Assembly (NCBI GenBank): GCA_945885485.1 | Contig: CAMCYT010000113.1 | Span: 1-8,166 of the forward strand | Length of the DNA: 8,166 bases | Direction of reading: 5' to 3' | From: Prosthecobacter debontii | Lineage (GTDB): Bacteria; Verrucomicrobiota; Verrucomicrobiia; Verrucomicrobiales; Akkermansiaceae | Shown here: piece after piece, positions 6,104 to 8,166 of the stretch | How positions within the stretch are numbered: position 1 is the first letter of the stretch | How the letters are laid out: each line of letters begins with the position of its first letter | Translations under genes and position numbers: made by a program | The notes under the pieces: model-generated | The model's input: only the letters and a program-made list of their open reading frames with translations | What the model was told of the DNA's origin: nothing | Databases searched by the model: none

Positions 6104-6114
6104 CAGTCCAGCCC

Positions 6115-6858
6115 CTAATCCAAAATCCTCACCTCATCCGCCTGCACCAAGGCTTCAAGTTTGCCATCTGTCTCCACCATCAATTCCCCACCGGAGCCAA
6201 TTCCCCTCACCATCCCCTCACGTCGTTGATCCGCGATGAGATAGGAAACCAAATGACCCGTTAGAGCGCAGCGCTCACGGATCGATTTCAACGCATCCGC
6301 GTATTCCTGATTGATCTGATCTACGTAACGACTCATCCGGGTAACGAGCTCCTGCAACACTTCCGCTCTGGAATACATGCGCCCAGTCAACTCTTGCAGC
6401 GATGTCGCTGCGAGTTCATCGGGGAAATTCGTGGTGTTAATATTGATGCCTATCCCGATGATCACGAAATCCTTGCCCGCCTCGACCAAAATCCCAGCGA
6501 TCTTTTTTCCACCGACCCGCACATCGTTCGGCCATTTAATTTCCGCAAGCGGCACATAGTTTTCCAATGCCTCTGCCACCGCCAAACCCGTCACCAAGGA
6601 TAGCCGATGCCACAACACTTTTGGTGCCATCGGTTTAAGCAAAATCGAAAAAGCAAGGTTCTCACCTTTCGGAGAAACCCACACAGCTCCACGCCGACCC
6701 CGTCCCGCTATTTGCTCATCCGCCACCAACACCAAACCCTCAGCCATGCCTTGTTCGGCGAGCTTGCGCAGCTCATCATTGGTCGACCCCACACTCTCTC
6801 GCCAAAGCAGACGAAATGAATCTGGAAGCTGGGCGGCGATGTGTTGAAAATCGTTCAT
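6115..6858 (-). CDS. birA: Biotin-[acetyl-CoA-carboxylase] ligase, catalytic-only form
   Basis: This 247-residue cytoplasmic enzyme activates biotin with ATP to biotinyl-AMP and transfers it to the lysine of biotin carrier domains such as that of acetyl-CoA carboxylase. The motifs are clear: STN at 25-27; the biotinyl-AMP loop GRGRRG at 52-57, followed by WVSPKGENLAFS; KWPNDV at 108-113; GKKIAGILVE at 117-126; and IGIGININ at 134-141. The C-terminal 50 residues (EGMVRGIGSGGELMVET and on) form the SH3-like cap. There is no N-terminal helix-turn-helix, so this is the monofunctional class without the repressor activity of the E. coli protein. No Shine-Dalgarno is seen; the leader is pyrimidine-rich, and a phased ATTCGCG repeat ends 15 bases before the start. 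It lies downstream of nadC on the same strand, 165 bases away. Confidence 0.96.
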   Translation of the reverse strand: MNDFQHIAAQLPDSFRLLWRESVGSTNDELRKLAEQGMAEGLVLVADEQIAGRGRRGAVWVSPKGENLAFSILLKPMAPKVLWHRLSLVTGLAVAEALENYVPLAEIKWPNDVRVGGKKIAGILVEAGKDFVIIGIGININTTNFPDELAATSLQELTGRMYSRAEVLQELVTRMSRYVDQINQEYADALKSIRERCALTGHLVSYLIADQRREGMVRGIGSGGELMVETDGKLEALVQADEVRILD

Positions 6859-6872
6859 TCTGAGAAGAGAAA

Positions 6873-6908
6873 TTAAACCGCGAATGAACGCGAATGGACG
6901 CGAATTTT
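6873..6908 (-). repeat. ATTCGCG phased repeat, copy 2 (upstream of birA)
   Basis: Read on the minus strand, three perfect ATTCGCG heptamers stand 10 bp apart (plus-strand CGCGAAT at 6879, 6889 and 6899). The unit ends 15 bases before the birA start and has the same orientation towards its gene as copy 1 has towards the Lrp-like gene. Bases 6875-6905 are complementary to 6988-7018 at 28 of 31 positions. Confidence 0.78.
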
Positions 6909-6987
6909 CCAGAAATTAACTAAACTAACTAAATTCATCTTAGAATGAAGGTAACTGTTAAAAGTGTTCATATATTTATAGAATATC
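6909..6987. promoter_or_regulatory. AT-rich spacer between inverted repeat copies, possible birA promoter region
   Basis: This 79-base spacer is much more AT-rich than its surroundings. It contains iterated ACTAA motifs near 6917-6931 and a small TTCAT/ATGAA dyad near 6936-6948. A minus-strand TATAAA (plus-strand TTTATA at 6975-6980) resembles a -10 box, but no good -35 stands at the right distance. A promoter for birA alone is therefore only a possibility. Confidence 0.25.
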
Positions 6988-7018
6988 ATTCGCGTTTATT
7001 CACGTTCATTCGCGGTTT
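6988..7018 (+). repeat. ATTCGCG phased repeat, copy 3 (at the nadC 3' end, inverted to copy 2)
   Basis: ATTCGCG, ATTCACG and ATTCGCG begin at 6988, 6998 and 7008, keeping the 10-bp phase. The copy is opposite in orientation to copy 2 and ends five bases from the nadC stop codon. A transcript running from nadC to birA could therefore fold the two copies into a stem of about 31 pairs that closes off the whole gap. Confidence 0.72.
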
Positions 7019-7023
7019 CTTTC

Positions 7024-7866
7024 TTATTCCACAGGCACAAAATCCAAACCAATATCCAACGCTGGAGCGGAATGCGTCAGCGCACCCACAGAAATAAAAT
7101 CGACGCCTGTCTCTGCAATATCACGCACGGTCTCGAAATTCACCCCACCGCTAGCCTCAAGGAAAATCTTGGAACCTTCATCCCGCATCGCCACGGCTTT
7201 CCGCATGTCTTTAATCGACATATTATCTAACAAAATATAATCCACCCCTTCGAGTTTCAGAAACTCCGCAACCTGATCCAATCGATCCGCCTCAAGCTCC
7301 ACCTGAACATTCGGCTTTTCCGATTTCAGCAAACGGATCGCCGCTTGCAGCGAATCCAAACCACCCTCTGCCGCGAGGTGATTATCTTTCACCATCGCTC
7401 TATCATACAAACCGATGCGGTGATTCGTTCCGCCACCATCGAGCACCGCCTGCTTTTCTAAAAGTCTATACCCCGGTGTCGTCTTACGAGTATCCAAAAT
7501 CCGCGCGCGAGTGCGCTTCACCTCATCGACATAGCGCGCAGTTAAAGTCGCCACGCCCGACAAGCGTTGCATGAAATTCAAAGCCGTTCGCTCTGCGGTG
7601 AGAATCGAACGTGCTTTCCCCTCCACTTTCATCAGCATCGCTCCCTCACTGACCCGGCTCCCGTCCTCCACCATGATCTGCACATCCAAATCCGGATCCA
7701 CCTCAGCAAAAACCTGCTCCGCAATCGACACCCCCGAAACCACTCCCTCACGCCGGACGGTCAAAAACGCCCGCGCCATCCTGTCCTCAGGAATAAAATA
7801 AGCCGACGTGACATCACCCTCCCCAATATCCTCCTGCAACGCCATCCTGATCAACTCTCGCGACAT
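7024..7866 (-). CDS. nadC: Quinolinate phosphoribosyltransferase (decarboxylating)
   Basis: This 280-residue cytoplasmic enzyme converts quinolinate and PRPP to nicotinate mononucleotide, CO2 and pyrophosphate in de novo NAD synthesis. Family motifs appear in order: EDIGEGDVT (12-20); TAERTALNFMQRLSGVAT (90-107) with Arg93; DTRKTTPGYR (125-134) with Arg127 and Lys128; GGGTNHRIGLYD (144-155) with His149 and Arg150; and VKDNH (159-163) with Lys160. These are followed by VELEADRLDQV (189-199), ILLDNM (211-216) with Asp214, LEASGGVN (236-243), and the C-terminal SVGALTHSAPALDIGLDF. The length is normal and all expected substrate-binding basic residues are present. The start at 7866 has no Shine-Dalgarno, and a small GGGTT/AACCC hairpin lies directly before it. 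The gene is codirectional with the yjbQ-family gene upstream (123-base gap) and with birA downstream. nadC-birA pairing is known in other bacteria. Confidence 0.97.
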   Translation of the reverse strand: MSRELIRMALQEDIGEGDVTSAYFIPEDRMARAFLTVRREGVVSGVSIAEQVFAEVDPDLDVQIMVEDGSRVSEGAMLMKVEGKARSILTAERTALNFMQRLSGVATLTARYVDEVKRTRARILDTRKTTPGYRLLEKQAVLDGGGTNHRIGLYDRAMVKDNHLAAEGGLDSLQAAIRLLKSEKPNVQVELEADRLDQVAEFLKLEGVDYILLDNMSIKDMRKAVAMRDEGSKIFLEASGGVNFETVRDIAETGVDFISVGALTHSAPALDIGLDFVPVE

Positions 7867-7869
7867 GAA

Positions 7870-7882
7870 GGGTTCTTAACCC
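7870..7882. promoter_or_regulatory. Small hairpin abutting the nadC start
   Basis: GGGTT (7870-7874) and AACCC (7878-7882) form a five-base-pair stem with a three-base loop whose edge is three bases from the nadC ATG on the minus strand. A second palindrome, TTTTCGAAAA, follows at 7884-7893. The hairpin could affect ribosome access, but it is short and no regulator is implied. Confidence 0.3.
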
Positions 7883-7920
7883 CTTTTCGAAAAACATGAA
7901 ATGCAAAGTTTACAAAGGTA

Positions 7921-7944
7921 GGGTCGCCTCGCCGTTGTCGACCC
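7921..7944. repeat. GGGTCG-N12-CGACCC dyad in the yjbQ-nadC gap
   Basis: Six-base arms (7921-7926 and 7939-7944) enclose a GC-rich 12-base loop. The dyad lies 45 bases past the stop of the yjbQ-family gene. It has the look of the GC-rich dispersed dyads seen elsewhere in this window and lacks a T-run, so terminator function is doubtful. Confidence 0.45.
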
Positions 7945-7989
7945 AAATCAAAAACGCTAGGGCACGATCACCTACAATGAAGTGAATCA

Positions 7990-8166
7990 TCACTCCCCCA
8001 TCACCGTCACCGCGATGCTCCGCTGATGGGCTTGCCTGCGGTGTTCGAAGATGAAAATCCCCTGCCACGTTCCTAAAGTCATGCGGCCGCGGTGAATGGG
8101 AATGACTTCTGAAGAACGAGTCAGCACCATGCGGATATGGCTAGGCATATCGTCCGGTCCTTCGAG
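7990..8166 (-). CDS. yjbQ: YjbQ/UPF0047-family protein, C-terminal fragment (5' end outside window)
   Basis: On the minus strand, the frame that enters from the right edge is open for 58 residues and stops at 7990-7992. It begins LEGPDDMPSHIRM, continues with VIPIHRGRMTLGTWQGIFIFEHR and ends AVTVMGE. This is the characteristic C-terminal half of the YjbQ/UPF0047 family (EGPDDMPxH, then GxLxLGTWQGIxxxEHR, then VTVxGE). Family members are small cytoplasmic proteins of about 130-140 residues; some have been linked to a secondary thiamine-phosphate synthase activity, but the physiological role is not settled. Roughly the N-terminal 80 residues lie outside the window. It could be the first gene of a transcript that continues to nadC and birA, although the 123-base gap with a dyad argues for some separation. 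Confidence 0.9.
   Translation of the reverse strand, partial: LEGPDDMPSHIRMVLTRSSEVIPIHRGRMTLGTWQGIFIFEHRRQAHQRSIAVTVMGE

Noticed and set aside
6115..6858. birA as a biotin-operon repressor
   Set aside because: The protein starts directly with the catalytic domain and lacks the N-terminal winged helix; no in-frame upstream extension encodes one, because the repeat lies 15 bases before the start.

Overview
The window looks like an ordinary stretch of chromosome from a bacterium, most probably of the Verrucomicrobia (Verrucomicrobiae) or a neighbouring PVC-type lineage. This placement is an inference from three things: the style of the proteins, the absence of Shine-Dalgarno sequences in front of all six complete genes, and intergenic gaps filled with short GC-rich dyad repeats and iterated ATTCGCG motifs. 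No rRNA or other marker gene is present to confirm it.

Layout from left to right. Positions 1-333 (+) are the C-terminal end of a calcineurin-like metallophosphoesterase. It converges on a secreted alpha/beta hydrolase (527-1498, -), and the gap between them holds an unusual polypurine/polypyrimidine inverted repeat. A divergent 261-bp gap leads to the largest gene, a 982-residue SWIM zinc finger plus SNF2 ATPase protein (1760-4708, +). The 313-bp gap after it is almost entirely inverted-repeat structure: a 190-bp MITE-like element with 29-bp arms plus several small hairpins. Next come mscL, the large-conductance mechanosensitive channel (5022-5441, +), and an Lrp/AsnC-family regulator (5526-6002, +). 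These converge on a minus-strand cluster read as yjbQ family (7990-8166, partial), nadC (7024-7866), then birA (6115-6858).

Functional logic. nadC (NAD synthesis) and birA (biotin ligase) form a cofactor pair of a kind seen together in other bacteria. MscL is an osmotic safety valve. The Lrp-like protein is probably a small-molecule-responsive transcription factor whose targets cannot be told from here. The SNF2 protein is a DNA translocase-type ATPase of unknown task. No defence, secretion or biosynthetic gene cluster could be recognised, and the proteins are all of known families.

The least ordinary content is in non-coding and DNA-level patterns. These are: the 29-bp inverted-repeat element at 4755-4944; three copies of a 10-bp-phased ATTCGCG repeat, two of them just upstream of start codons and two of them bracketing the nadC-birA gap as a potential long stem; three DnaA-box-like TTATTCACA sites inside the SNF2 gene, in two different reading frames; and a DEAS instead of DEAH/DEAQ Walker B box in the SNF2 ATPase.
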